A stretch of 64,000 nucleotides of DNA from Methylobacillus methanolivorans (GTDB lineage: Bacteria > Pseudomonadota > Gammaproteobacteria > Burkholderiales > Methylophilaceae), in NCBI RefSeq assembly GCF_044751345.1, contig NZ_JBIWXY010000002.1:372001-436000 (forward strand), in the 5' to 3' direction. Shown here one piece after another: positions 52,042 to 60,767 of this stretch. The position numbers were made by a program, and so were the translations under genes. Positions within the stretch are counted from its first letter, which is position 1. Every line of letters starts with the position of its first letter. Under the pieces are notes generated by a model that searched no databases, was not told the origin of the DNA, and saw only the letters and a list, made by a program, of their open reading frames with translations.

Positions 52042-52090
52042 CATTACATCATTGTCAACCATTGTGAATCGCACACATTGCGATGTAATG
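52042..52090. promoter_or_regulatory. Nested dyads upstream of the secretion operon
   Basis: CATTACATC (52042-52050) and GATGTAATG (52082-52090) are perfect 9-base inverted repeats. Nested within, ATCGCA (52068-52073) and TGCGAT (52079-52084) form a second dyad that overlaps the right arm. The site lies 77-125 bases before the TolC-like start in the 357-base gap to purU. The rest of that gap (52091-52322) is T-rich and shows no credible gene. Confidence 0.45.
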
Positions 52091-52322
52091 CTGTGGTTAA
52101 CAAACACTCATCACCCAGCATTTATTGCGCCACTCATGATGAGTTGCGGGCTAGTCTAATGGGGGTTTTTTTAAATGTCATTGTTTTTATGGGGTTTTTA
52201 GTCCTATTGGACTATGCCCCTCTTTTTTGTTTTAGCGGATGTTTTGTAGCGCTGGCCACAAAAATATACTGAGGATGCGTTCGTATCCCGTCACAGGCGT
52301 CAGTTTTTCGGCACGCGGGTGT

Positions 52323-53177
52323 TTAGTCAAAAATCACAGTTTTGTTTGCGTAAAGCAGGATGCGGTTTTCGATATGCCAGCGTACAGCGCGGGATAACAC
52401 GACTCGCTCAAGATCGCGGCCCTTCTGGATGAGGTCTTCGACTTGGTCACGATGTGAAATGCGTGCGATGTCTTGTTCAATGATGGGGCCTTCATCCAAG
52501 ACTTCTGTTACGTAATGGCTGGTGGCGCCAATCAGCTTGACCCCACGCTCGAAGGCTCGGTGATAGGGGCGAGCACCAATAAAGGCAGGCAAGAAGGAAT
52601 GGTGGATGTTGATCACGCGATGTGGATAGCGTTTGACGAACTCTGGCGAGAGAATCTGCATGTAGCGCGCCAGGACGATGAGGTCAATCTGGTATTCATC
52701 AAACAAGGCGAATTGTCTTGCTTCTGCTTCGGCCTTGTTTTCCTTGGATACTTCAATATGGAAAAACGGGATGCCATAAAATTGGGCCAGTTTCTCTGTA
52801 TCACGATGATTGCTGATGATGAGCGGGATGTCGCAATCCAGCTCGCCACTTTGGTGTCGGTGCAGCAGGTCGACGAGGCAATGGTCATATTGTGACACCA
52901 TGATGGCCATGCGCGCACGGCGCTGGGATGCCTTGAGTTCCCAATCCATGCTGAATTGGGTCGCAATTGGCGAGAAGTTTTCCGTAAAGTTGTCCAGGTT
53001 GACGGATGCGCCCTCCAGATCGAATTCCACGCGCATCAGGAACAGGTTGTTCTCGGCATCCTGATGCTGGTCTGCGTGCAGGATGTTGGCATCGTGACGA
53101 TAGAGAAAATCGGCAATCGATGCAACGATGCCTTTGCGGTCAGGGCAGGTCACAAGAAGGGTTGCAGTGTTTTTCAT
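52323..53177 (-). CDS. purU: Formyltetrahydrofolate deformylase
   Basis: 284 residues from the ATG at 53175-53177 (MKNTATLLVTCPDRKGIVAS); a longer frame to 53213 is less typical. An N-terminal ACT domain (about 4-80) is followed by a formyltransferase-fold domain with NIHHSFLPAFIGARPYHRAF and the catalytic Asn/His/Asp set. It hydrolyses 10-formyl-THF to formate and THF, balancing one-carbon pools. In methylotrophs this reaction can matter for formate supply; that is context, not proof. Confidence 0.95.
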   Translation of the reverse strand: MKNTATLLVTCPDRKGIVASIADFLYRHDANILHADQHQDAENNLFLMRVEFDLEGASVNLDNFTENFSPIATQFSMDWELKASQRRARMAIMVSQYDHCLVDLLHRHQSGELDCDIPLIISNHRDTEKLAQFYGIPFFHIEVSKENKAEAEARQFALFDEYQIDLIVLARYMQILSPEFVKRYPHRVINIHHSFLPAFIGARPYHRAFERGVKLIGATSHYVTEVLDEGPIIEQDIARISHRDQVEDLIQKGRDLERVVLSRAVRWHIENRILLYANKTVIFD

Positions 53178-53389
53178 CGTGGTTCTGGACGTAGTAAACG
53201 CAAAAGCCGCCATTATACTGGGATTTGCCGCTCATGCAGGCAATCCTCTCCAATAGGGCTGGATTCAAAGTTATGATGAAGACAAGCCGCGTCTGTGGTA
53301 TCGTTTACCAGTAAAAATAACAGTCGCCCAGCCCGTTGTTCAGGCCTGCCAGGCCGGGTTGTGGACAATTGCCTGCTGGTACCAATATC

Positions 53390-53938
53390 GTGAAAAAACA
53401 ATTACCTTATTTCCTGCTGATTTTCCTGATTCCCGTCACCCTGGTGCTATGGTGGTGGGGCCTGTTTTCGTCTGCCGATGTAGAGATCGCCGAGCGCGGC
53501 AATTACCGCTATGCCTACTTGGAAGCTGAAGGGCCTTATTCCAAGCTCTCCAGCAAGCAGGAGGAAGTGCTACATGAGTTGGTGCAACAGAAAATCAAGC
53601 CGGGGCCTGAAATCACCTTGATTTTTAGTGATCCACGCACCACGCCCTACAAGGAGCTACATGCACGTGCCGGCTTTATCATTGATGCCGATGCCAAGCC
53701 TGCGGCACCTATTCAGGTAGATACCGTACCCGTGCGCAAGGTATTTGTTTCCAGCATCAAGGCGCATCCTTTGCTTGCATATGGCAAGACTTACTCCAAG
53801 GTGCTGGATTTCGTCAAAGCCAAGAACACGACCTTGAACCTGCCTACGGTGGAAATTGTCGATGATAGTGTCCTCAGCGTCGAAATGCCGCTGGAACCTG
53901 TTGCCCAACCTGAATACAAAGCAGGAGTCTCGCCTTGA
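53390..53938 (+). CDS. Membrane-anchored GyrI-like ligand-binding-domain protein
   Basis: 182 residues from the GTG at 53390 (KKQLPYFLLIFLIPVTLVLW). One N-terminal membrane anchor (about 5-25), then a domain with RYAYLEAEGPYSKLSSKQEE and ARAGFIIDADAKPAAP that fits the GyrI-like small-molecule-binding (SOUL/Rob-type) fold, probably on the periplasmic side. Function unknown. Its stop overlaps the TTG start of the following CobD/CbiB-family gene. The 176-base gap to the divergent purU shows no other gene. Confidence 0.7.
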   Translation: MKKQLPYFLLIFLIPVTLVLWWWGLFSSADVEIAERGNYRYAYLEAEGPYSKLSSKQEEVLHELVQQKIKPGPEITLIFSDPRTTPYKELHARAGFIIDADAKPAAPIQVDTVPVRKVFVSSIKAHPLLAYGKTYSKVLDFVKAKNTTLNLPTVEIVDDSVLSVEMPLEPVAQPEYKAGVSP

Positions 53939-54849
53939 ACTTCATTGCACTGATCGGCGCACTGGCGCTCACCTATTACCGACCCCATCGCAAGCTGGAC
54001 TGGTTGCAGGAGATCGTCGCGCCGATCGTTCAGTTGCTTGAGCGAAATTTCAATGGCGGCAATCGCCTGCAAGGCATCACGGCATGGGCACTGGTCGTGC
54101 TACTGCCTAGCTTATTAGTGGGCGTGGTTTATTACGTGCTACTCCAGGTGAATGCGATTCTGGGCATTATTTTCGGCGTGGCATTGCTTTACTTCACATT
54201 ACGCCTGAGCCAGTTTGGCCCACGTGCAGAAGAGATCATTGCAGCATTGCGCACCGGTAATATCGATGAAGCCCGCTTGTTACTGGGGCAGTGGGAAAAA
54301 GTTGATACGGATAGCTTTACGCTTACCCAGATTGCACAGGTGAGTGTAGAAACGGTGTTGTCACGTTCGCATTATGGTTTGTTTGCGCCAATTTTCTGGT
54401 TTGTCATCCTTGGCCCTGCGGGTGCATTGTTCTATCGTCTTTCCCATATCGTTACCATGGAGTGGCAACCCCATGAGGCGACCGCTTTTAATGATTGGTC
54501 ACGCAAGGTATTTCGCTGGTTGAATTGGCCTCCCGCTTTTGTGACCGCAGGTAGCTATGCGATCGTGGGCGATTTTGAAGATGCCATCTATTGCTGGCGT
54601 TCGCAGGCGCAAACTTGGTCTGACAAGGCGATGGGCATGATATTGGCAAGTGGTGCCGGTGCGTTGGGCGTGAAGATAGGCGAGCCATTGCCGATGAATG
54701 GTATCTTGGTATTCCGTCCTGAAATTGGCTTGGGTGATCCCGCTGATGCGGACTACTTGCGCAGCACGGTCGGCCTCGTTTGGCGCGTGCTGGTATTGCT
54801 GATTGGATTATTGCTGCTGCTGACGTTTGCCCATTGGCTGGGCCAGTAA
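53935..54849 (+). CDS. CobD/CbiB-family (AmpE-like) membrane protein
   Basis: 304 residues with several membrane segments (about 45-85, 150-170, 280-300). The start is TTG, with GCAGGAG seven bases upstream and the family opening MNFIALIGALALTYYRP. The motif SRSHYGLFAPIFWFVILGPAGAL, in two parts, and the C-terminal FRPEIGLGDPADADYL resemble CobD/CbiB cobinamide-phosphate synthases and AmpE. No other cobalamin gene is near, so a role in B12 assembly is doubtful. The product may act with the GyrI-like protein, as the two genes overlap. Confidence 0.78.
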   Translation: MNFIALIGALALTYYRPHRKLDWLQEIVAPIVQLLERNFNGGNRLQGITAWALVVLLPSLLVGVVYYVLLQVNAILGIIFGVALLYFTLRLSQFGPRAEEIIAALRTGNIDEARLLLGQWEKVDTDSFTLTQIAQVSVETVLSRSHYGLFAPIFWFVILGPAGALFYRLSHIVTMEWQPHEATAFNDWSRKVFRWLNWPPAFVTAGSYAIVGDFEDAIYCWRSQAQTWSDKAMGMILASGAGALGVKIGEPLPMNGILVFRPEIGLGDPADADYLRSTVGLVWRVLVLLIGLLLLLTFAHWLGQ

Positions 54850-54882
54850 GAGCGTTGCAGCGAGCGACATTGTAGAGAGCTT

Positions 54883-55809
54883 ATGGATATTGTATTAGCC
54901 AACCCGCGTGGATTTTGTGCAGGTGTAGACCGCGCGATCATTATTGTTGAGCAGGCGCTGGAGAAATTCGGCGCGCCTATCTATGTGCGTCACGAAGTGG
55001 TGCACAACAAGTTCGTCGTGGATGACTTGAAGAAAAAGGGCGCGATTTTTGTCGAGGAATTGGATGAAGTACCTGCGGGCAATACGGTGATCTTCAGTGC
55101 GCATGGCGTTTCAAAGGATGTGCGTGCTGAAGCGGAAGCGCGTGGCCTGCAGGTGTTTGATGCGACTTGTCCTTTGGTGACCAAAGTGCATATCGAGGTG
55201 GCCAAGATGCGTGCCTCTGGCAAGGAGATCATCATGATCGGCCACAAGGGCCATCCTGAGGTGGAAGGCACCATGGGGCAATCCGAGGGTGGCATGTACT
55301 TGGTGGAGTCACCAGAAGATGTTGCCACGTTAGAGGTGAAAGACCCGGCGCAATTGGCTTATGTAACGCAGACGACGTTGTCGATTGATGATGCGGCTTC
55401 GATAGTGAGTGCACTCAAGGCGCGCTTTCCCGAGATCACCCCGCCACGCAGCGATTCGATTTGCTACGCCACGCAGAACCGCCAGGATGCCGTGAAAGTC
55501 ATGGCGCGTGATTGTGATTTGGTCATTGTGGTGGGTTCACCCAACAGTTCCAATTCCAACCGCTTGCGCGAGGTGGCGCAGAACCAGGGGATTGAGTCCT
55601 ACATGGTGGATAATGCCTCTTACCTTGATCCTGCCTGGATTGTCGGTAAAAAGCGTATTGGTGTCTCTGCTGGCGCATCTGCGCCAGAAGTCTTGGTGCA
55701 AGAGGTGATCAATAAGCTCAAGGAGCTAGGCGCTGCCGAGGTGCAGGAGTTGAGTGGTGTGGTGGAAAACGTGGTATTCAAGATACCTCGCAACCTGGCT
55801 GAGGCTTGA
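54883..55809 (+). CDS. ispH: 4-hydroxy-3-methylbut-2-enyl diphosphate reductase
   Basis: 308 residues. The last enzyme of the MEP isoprenoid pathway: an iron-sulfur protein making IPP and DMAPP. Cluster cysteines are in NPRGFCAGVDRA (about 12), VFDATCPLVTKVH (about 96) and SICYATQNRQ (about 195). Active-site residues are in HEVVHNKFVV, FSAHGVS, GHKGHPEVEG and GSPNSSNSNRL. Preceded 33 bases upstream by the CobD/CbiB-family gene and followed by a strong terminator. Confidence 0.97.
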   Translation: MDIVLANPRGFCAGVDRAIIIVEQALEKFGAPIYVRHEVVHNKFVVDDLKKKGAIFVEELDEVPAGNTVIFSAHGVSKDVRAEAEARGLQVFDATCPLVTKVHIEVAKMRASGKEIIMIGHKGHPEVEGTMGQSEGGMYLVESPEDVATLEVKDPAQLAYVTQTTLSIDDAASIVSALKARFPEITPPRSDSICYATQNRQDAVKVMARDCDLVIVVGSPNSSNSNRLREVAQNQGIESYMVDNASYLDPAWIVGKKRIGVSAGASAPEVLVQEVINKLKELGAAEVQELSGVVENVVFKIPRNLAEA

Positions 55810-55826
55810 ATATCAGAAGGATGAAA

Positions 55827-55857
55827 TTAAAAAGGGCGGAATTACCGCCCTTTTTAA
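55827..55857. terminator. Bidirectional terminator between ispH and the DoxX gene
   Basis: TTAAAAAGGGCGG-AATTA-CCGCCCTTTTTAA, a 13-bp stem with T-runs on both strands, placed between two convergent genes. Confidence 0.93.
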
Positions 55858-55876
55858 TTAGCTTTGCTGTGCTTGA

Positions 55877-56266
55877 TCAGGCTTTCTTGCGCAGATTGTC
55901 CAGGCTGAATGCAGTGGGCGCATTCAGGGCAAGGATGATATAGCCGCCTGCGATAGCGAGGTATTGCATGAAACCAATCAAGTCGACCGGGAGCTTGAGG
56001 AAGATGGCAACGAAAACAGCATATACCGCCAATACATAAGCTGAAAGCTTGGTCTTGAAGCCAAGGAATAGCCCTAAGCCAAATACCAGCTGGATCAAGA
56101 TCATCAATGGAGCAAAGAATGGCAGCAGGCCAAATTGGGCTAGGTAAAGCTGGTAGCTTTGGTAGCCTTCAGGGTGTTGCAGAATCATGTAAAGCTGAAT
56201 CAGGATGGCCAGCAGGAAAATCTGGGCTAGTAGAATGCGCCCAAGGAAACCTAAAAACTTCTTCAT
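55877..56266 (-). CDS. DoxX-family membrane protein
   Basis: 129 residues with four hydrophobic segments (about 8-28, 48-68, 74-92, 98-118). FLGRILLAQIFLLAILIQLY and LFLGFKTKLSAYVLAVY fit the DoxX/DoxD-like family of small membrane proteins, sometimes tied to oxidative or thiol stress. No partner is encoded beside it. An inverted repeat lies 55 bases before its start. Substrate and role unknown. Confidence 0.82.
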   Translation of the reverse strand: MKKFLGFLGRILLAQIFLLAILIQLYMILQHPEGYQSYQLYLAQFGLLPFFAPLMILIQLVFGLGLFLGFKTKLSAYVLAVYAVFVAIFLKLPVDLIGFMQYLAIAGGYIILALNAPTAFSLDNLRKKA

Positions 56267-56320
56267 CGTCTTACCTTCTCGTCCAAGTACACCATCAAGA
56301 TGATCGTGTTAGTTTTTATA

Positions 56321-56337
56321 TCGATTTCGTGAATCGA
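56321..56337. promoter_or_regulatory. Inverted repeat upstream of the DoxX gene
   Basis: TCGATT-TCGTG-AATCGA, perfect 6-bp dyad with a 5-base centre, 55 bases from the DoxX start and in the 180-base divergent gap with the GNAT gene. It could be an operator for either. Regulator unknown. Confidence 0.4.
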
Positions 56338-56446
56338 AGCGAGCATAGATGATGCCTGTAAGCGCTATGTACCGCAATACTTGTGACGATCATGATAGTT
56401 TCCGGGCATGTGTTTTTTTATTTAGATTTCAAGAAAGCATCCTGAA

Positions 56447-56875
56447 ATGAATTTTTATGTAAGGCAGGCGGATTGGGTGGGTGATCAAGCGCCGATAGCA
56501 GCGATTCGCCAGCAAGTATTTATTGATGAGCAACATGTGCCGGTCGAACTTGAATGGGATGGCCTAGATGATACCGCGCTGCACCTGCTCGCCATCGCCG
56601 AAGATGGCAGTGCCATAGGGTGTGCACGGATTCTCAGTGACGGTAGCATAGGCCGCATGGCGGTAGTGCCAGGCTGGCGTAAGCAGGGTGTTGGGCGTGC
56701 GTTATTACAGGCGGCGATCGAGTTGTGCCGGCAAAATGGCTGGTTTGATATTCATGTCTCCGCGCAAACCCATGCCCTCACTTTTTATGAGCAGGCTGGG
56801 TTTCGTGGCATTGGCGATGAGTATATGGATGCTGGCATCCCACATCAAACCATGAAGCTACACATCAGCCATTAA
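56447..56875 (+). CDS. GNAT-family N-acetyltransferase
   Basis: 142 residues, a single GNAT domain. The acetyl-CoA loop is RMAVVPGWRKQGVGRALLQA (about 65-85), with ALTFYEQAGFRGIGDEYMDAG near the end, a pattern of the ElaA/YjcF-like subgroup. Acceptor unknown. No operon partners: the next gene starts 190 bases on. Confidence 0.85.
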   Translation: MNFYVRQADWVGDQAPIAAIRQQVFIDEQHVPVELEWDGLDDTALHLLAIAEDGSAIGCARILSDGSIGRMAVVPGWRKQGVGRALLQAAIELCRQNGWFDIHVSAQTHALTFYEQAGFRGIGDEYMDAGIPHQTMKLHISH

Positions 56876-56940
56876 TTGTCAGATTGTTTTACTGCATTAG
56901 CTTTTAGATCTAACGCCACTTCCTGCGATATTTCTCTACC

Positions 56941-56974
56941 CTACATAGCCCTGACTACTATCAGGACTATGTAG
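56941..56974 (+). repeat. Long hairpin upstream of the PEP-CTERM gene
   Basis: CTACATAG-C-CCTGA-ctacta-TCAGG-A-CTATGTAG: an 8-bp outer and 5-bp inner perfect stem separated by one mismatch, with a 6-base loop. It lies 92 bases before the PEP-CTERM start and 66 after the GNAT stop. No T-run follows, so a termination role is not supported. It may be an operator or an mRNA leader structure. Confidence 0.5.
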
Positions 56975-57065
56975 TCCTTCATTGTACTGTCTTCTCTTTT
57001 TTGTAGGCTCTCAGTGTTTTCTGCTGTTGAGTGCTTTTACATTTATTTAATCAGAGAGGTTCATC

Positions 57066-57761
57066 GTGAGCATTATCAATCGATTCATCGCCGCCGGTGT
57101 TCTAGCTGTCAGTACGTTGACGGCTTTGCCTGCGTTTGCTGCCAATGCATATAACGTCTATATCACTGAGTGGTCTTATCAAAGCCGTGGTGCTGGCGAG
57201 TTGGGTGAGTACATTGAGATTTCCAACCTTGGTGCGGGGGATGTGGATTTCACCAACTGGAGTTATGACGATGACAGTCGTAATAGCCTGACATTCATGC
57301 TGTCTGGCTTCGGCGTTGTGAAAGCTGGGGAGTCGGTCATCCTGACAGAAGTTAGTGCTGATGAATTCCGCGCACGCTGGGGCTTGAGTGCTGCGATCAA
57401 GGTACTGGGGAATATGAGCCCTAACCTTGGGCGTTCAGATGAAATCAATATCTTTGATCATGAGCTCAAGTTGGTGGATCGCCTGACCTTTGGCGACAAT
57501 AGCGTTGGCGGTATTCGTGCTCGCTTCAATAGTGGTGTTCCAGGCAGTGTAGATGTGCTGGGTGAAAACAATGTGCATGGGTGGGTATTATCGCAAGTAG
57601 GCGATATAGAAGGTTCATGGCGCTCTACCGTGGACGACATCGGTAGCCCTGGCCAAACTAACCTGAGCATTGCTGCAGTGCCTGAGCCAGAGACTTACGC
57701 TTTGCTGCTGGCTGGTCTTGGGTTGCTTGGTGTTGCTGCACGTCGACGCAGCATTGCTTAA
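57066..57761 (+). CDS. PEP-CTERM surface protein with lamin-tail domain
   Basis: 231 residues. A signal peptide (LAVSTLTALPAFAANA) is followed by a lamin-tail (LTD)-type beta domain: VYITEWSYQSRGAGELGEYI, then EISNLGAGDVDFTNWSYDD (about 25-150). The C-terminal sorting tag is PEPETYALLLAGLGLLGVAARRRSIA in two parts: PEP box, transmembrane segment, arginine cluster. Exosortase recognises such tags and attaches or releases the protein at the surface, often with exopolysaccharide. No exosortase gene is in this window. The start is GTG with AGAGAGG before it. Confidence 0.92.
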   Translation: MSIINRFIAAGVLAVSTLTALPAFAANAYNVYITEWSYQSRGAGELGEYIEISNLGAGDVDFTNWSYDDDSRNSLTFMLSGFGVVKAGESVILTEVSADEFRARWGLSAAIKVLGNMSPNLGRSDEINIFDHELKLVDRLTFGDNSVGGIRARFNSGVPGSVDVLGENNVHGWVLSQVGDIEGSWRSTVDDIGSPGQTNLSIAAVPEPETYALLLAGLGLLGVAARRRSIA

Positions 57762-57779
57762 TGTTATTCGGATAATATG

Positions 57780-57805
57780 AAAAGGCCCTGTTTAAGGGCC
57801 TTTTT
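57780..57805 (+). terminator. Terminator after the PEP-CTERM gene
   Basis: AAAAGGCCCT-GTTTA-AGGGCCTTTT, then TTTC. A 10-bp stem with a T-run 19 bases after the stop codon. Confidence 0.92.
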
Positions 57806-57870
57806 CTTTGGCTAGAGCACCTATGTCACGTGTCAGGGCAGCGTTATTTGGCACGGCACATGGTGTCAGT

Positions 57871-60690
57871 TCAGCGCTTGAGCATTGGTTTCAGATATTT
57901 CCCGGTATAGCTGGCCTGAGTGTCGGCCACTTCTTCTGGCGTACCGCAGGCGATCATGGTGCCGCCGCCATCACCGCCTTCAGGCCCCATGTCGACAAGC
58001 CAATCTGCGGTCTTGATCACATCCAGGTTGTGTTCAATGATGACGATGGTGTTACCGTGATCACGCAGGCGGTGCAATACATCGAGGAGTAACTGGATGT
58101 CGGCAAAGTGCAGGCCGGTGGTAGGCTCGTCAAGGATGTAGAGCGTTCTGCCAGTATCGCGCTTGGATAGCTCCAGTGCCAGTTTCACGCGCTGTGCCTC
58201 GCCACCTGAAAGCGTAGTGGCGGATTGGCCTAGCGTGATATAGCCTAGGCCAACGTCAAGCAGGGTCTGCAACTTGCGCGCTACGACGGGGACTGCATCG
58301 AAGAATTCACGCGCTTGCTCCACTGTCATGCCTAGCACCTCGTGAATGTTCTTGCCTTTGTACTGAATTTCCAATGTTTCGCGGTTATAGCGGTGGCCTT
58401 TGCACACATCGCATGGCACGTAGACATCTGGCAGGAAGTGCATCTCAACACGGATGACGCCATCGCCCTGGCAGGCTTCGCAACGCCCGCCCTTGACGTT
58501 GAATGAGTAACGGCCTGGGCCATAACCACGGGCGCGGCTTTCTGGTACGCCTGCAAACAGGTCGCGAATCGGTGTGAATAGCCCCGTATAAGTGGCTGGA
58601 TTGGAGCGTGGGGTACGCCCAATCGGGCTTTGATCAACATCCACGACCTTGTCAAAAAACTCAAGCCCCGATATTTCCTCGAAAGGTGCTGGTTCCGTAG
58701 AGCTACCGTAAAGATGGCGTGCGACCACGCGGTACAGGGTATCGTTGATCAGGGTAGATTTGCCGGAGCCTGAGACGCCAGTTACGCAGGTGAGCAGGCC
58801 GACAGGCAGGGCGAGATCGACATTCTTGAGATTGTTGCCGCTGGCTTGCGTCATCTTGAGCCAGCGTGCTGGGTCGGGAGTATGGCGCTGCTTGGGAACG
58901 GCAATTTCCTTGATACCGCTAAGATATTGGCCAGTGAGAGATTGCGGGTTGTTCTGGATTTCTGCTGGCGTGCCTGCTGCTACGATGTTGCCGCCGTGCT
59001 CACCCGCACCTGGGCCGATATCAACGACGTAATCTGCCTCCATGATGGCATCCTGGTCATGCTCGACCACAATGACGCTATTGCCGATGTCGCGTAGGCG
59101 CACCAGGGTTTGCAACAAACGATCATTATCTCGTTGATGCAGGCCGATGGAAGGCTCATCCAGCACGTACATGACGCCGGTGAGGCCCGAACCAATCTGC
59201 GAAGCCAAGCGAATGCGCTGAGCTTCGCCGCCGGAGAGGGTTTCGGCAGAGCGGGAGAGCGATAAATATTCCAGGCCGACATTGGTGAGGAACTTCAGGC
59301 GGCTGCTGATCTCCTGCACGATCTTGTCCGCAATCGCGAATTTTTGCCCAGTCAGCTCGATATGATCGAAGAAGTGCAACGCCTGGCGCAGCGGTGCTTC
59401 GCATACTTCATGGATATTCTTGCCGCCTACCTTCACATGGCGAGCCTCGCGACGTAGACGCGTACCGCCGCAATCGGGGCAGGCTTGCGAGTTGAGGTAT
59501 TTGGAAAGCTCCTCGCGCACCGTGATGGAGTCGGTTTCATGATAGCGGCGTTGCAGGTTGTTGAGGATGCCCTCAAAGCTATGCGATTTCTCATACAGCT
59601 TGCCGCGCTCATTGAGATACTGGAAAGTGATCGCTTCCTTACCACTGCCATTAAGCAAGACATCCTGCACTTCCGCAGGTAGGGCTTCAAAGGCTAGTTC
59701 CAGGTCGAAACCATAGTGCAAGGCCAGGCTTTGTAGCATCTGGAAATAGAACTGGTTGCGTTTGTCCCAACCCTTGATGGCGCCACTGGCGAGCGAAAGG
59801 TGTGGAAAGGCAACCACACGCTTGGGATCGAAGAAGCTGATCTGGCCTAGGCCGTCGCACTTGGGGCAGGCACCCATCGGGTTATTGAACGAGAATAGGC
59901 GTGGCTCAAGTTCAGCGAGTGAGTAGTCGCACACGGGGCAGGAGAACTTGGCGGAGAAGAGGTGCTCCTTGCCAGTATCCATTTCCAGGGCAACGGCCTT
60001 GCCATCGGCCAGGCGTAGCGCGGTCTCGAATGATTCGGCAATACGTTGCTTGACGTCGGCGCGTACCTTGAGGCGATCCACGACGACATCGACATTGTGC
60101 TTCACGGTCTTGGCCAGCTTGGGCACGCTGTCGAGCTCATGAATTTCACCATCGACACGGACGCGCACGAAACCCTGGGCTTTCAGCTCCTCGAATAAAT
60201 CCAGTTGCTCACCCTTGCGGTTGCTTACTACCGGGGCCAGGATCATCAGCTTGGTATCTTCCGGCAGCAGCAGGACGCTATCCACCATTTGCGAGACCGT
60301 TTGTGCTTCCAGCTTGATGCCATGTTCCGGGCATTCTGGATCTCCGGCGCGAGCATAGAGCAGGCGCAGGTAATCGTGGATTTCCGTGACCGTGCCCACG
60401 GTGGAGCGCGGATTGTGCGAGGTGGATTTCTGCTCGATAGAAATCGCAGGTGACAAGCCCTCGATCAGGTCGACATCGGGTTTGTCCATGCGCGCCAGGA
60501 ATTGGCGGGCATAGGCAGAAAGGGATTCGACATAGCGGCGTTGCCCTTCGGCGTACAAAGTATCGAATGCCAACGATGACTTGCCGGAACCGGACAAGCC
60601 GGTAATCACGATCAGCTTGTTGCGCGGGAGATCCAGCGATACATTTTTCAGGTTATGCGTGCGGGCGCCACGTATGCGTATGTAATCCAT
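57871..60690 (-). CDS. uvrA: Excinuclease ABC subunit A
   Basis: 939 residues. The damage-sensing ATPase of nucleotide excision repair. Two ABC modules: Walker A sites GLSGSGKSSLAFDT (about 31) and GVSGSGKSTLINDT (about 640), signatures LSGGEAQRIRLASQ and LSGGEAQRVKLALE. Zinc-binding cysteine pairs CPVCDYS/CPKCDG, CPDCGG and CEACQGDG/CDVCKGHR are present. Convergent with the PEP-CTERM gene and divergent from the YajR-like transporter (77-base gap). Confidence 0.98.
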   Translation of the reverse strand: MDYIRIRGARTHNLKNVSLDLPRNKLIVITGLSGSGKSSLAFDTLYAEGQRRYVESLSAYARQFLARMDKPDVDLIEGLSPAISIEQKSTSHNPRSTVGTVTEIHDYLRLLYARAGDPECPEHGIKLEAQTVSQMVDSVLLLPEDTKLMILAPVVSNRKGEQLDLFEELKAQGFVRVRVDGEIHELDSVPKLAKTVKHNVDVVVDRLKVRADVKQRIAESFETALRLADGKAVALEMDTGKEHLFSAKFSCPVCDYSLAELEPRLFSFNNPMGACPKCDGLGQISFFDPKRVVAFPHLSLASGAIKGWDKRNQFYFQMLQSLALHYGFDLELAFEALPAEVQDVLLNGSGKEAITFQYLNERGKLYEKSHSFEGILNNLQRRYHETDSITVREELSKYLNSQACPDCGGTRLRREARHVKVGGKNIHEVCEAPLRQALHFFDHIELTGQKFAIADKIVQEISSRLKFLTNVGLEYLSLSRSAETLSGGEAQRIRLASQIGSGLTGVMYVLDEPSIGLHQRDNDRLLQTLVRLRDIGNSVIVVEHDQDAIMEADYVVDIGPGAGEHGGNIVAAGTPAEIQNNPQSLTGQYLSGIKEIAVPKQRHTPDPARWLKMTQASGNNLKNVDLALPVGLLTCVTGVSGSGKSTLINDTLYRVVARHLYGSSTEPAPFEEISGLEFFDKVVDVDQSPIGRTPRSNPATYTGLFTPIRDLFAGVPESRARGYGPGRYSFNVKGGRCEACQGDGVIRVEMHFLPDVYVPCDVCKGHRYNRETLEIQYKGKNIHEVLGMTVEQAREFFDAVPVVARKLQTLLDVGLGYITLGQSATTLSGGEAQRVKLALELSKRDTGRTLYILDEPTTGLHFADIQLLLDVLHRLRDHGNTIVIIEHNLDVIKTADWLVDMGPEGGDGGGTMIACGTPEEVADTQASYTGKYLKPMLKR

Positions 60691-60767
60691 GTGTTCGATG
60701 TCGGTTTGGTTAGGTGGGGCAACCTGTTAATATACGCAACTTCGCGTGTTGAATTCAATGATTTTTA

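Noticed and set aside
52078..52272. 64-codon ORF in the gap between the secretion operon and purU
   Set aside because: Low-complexity, no ribosome site, unlike any known small protein; it overlaps the dyad region.
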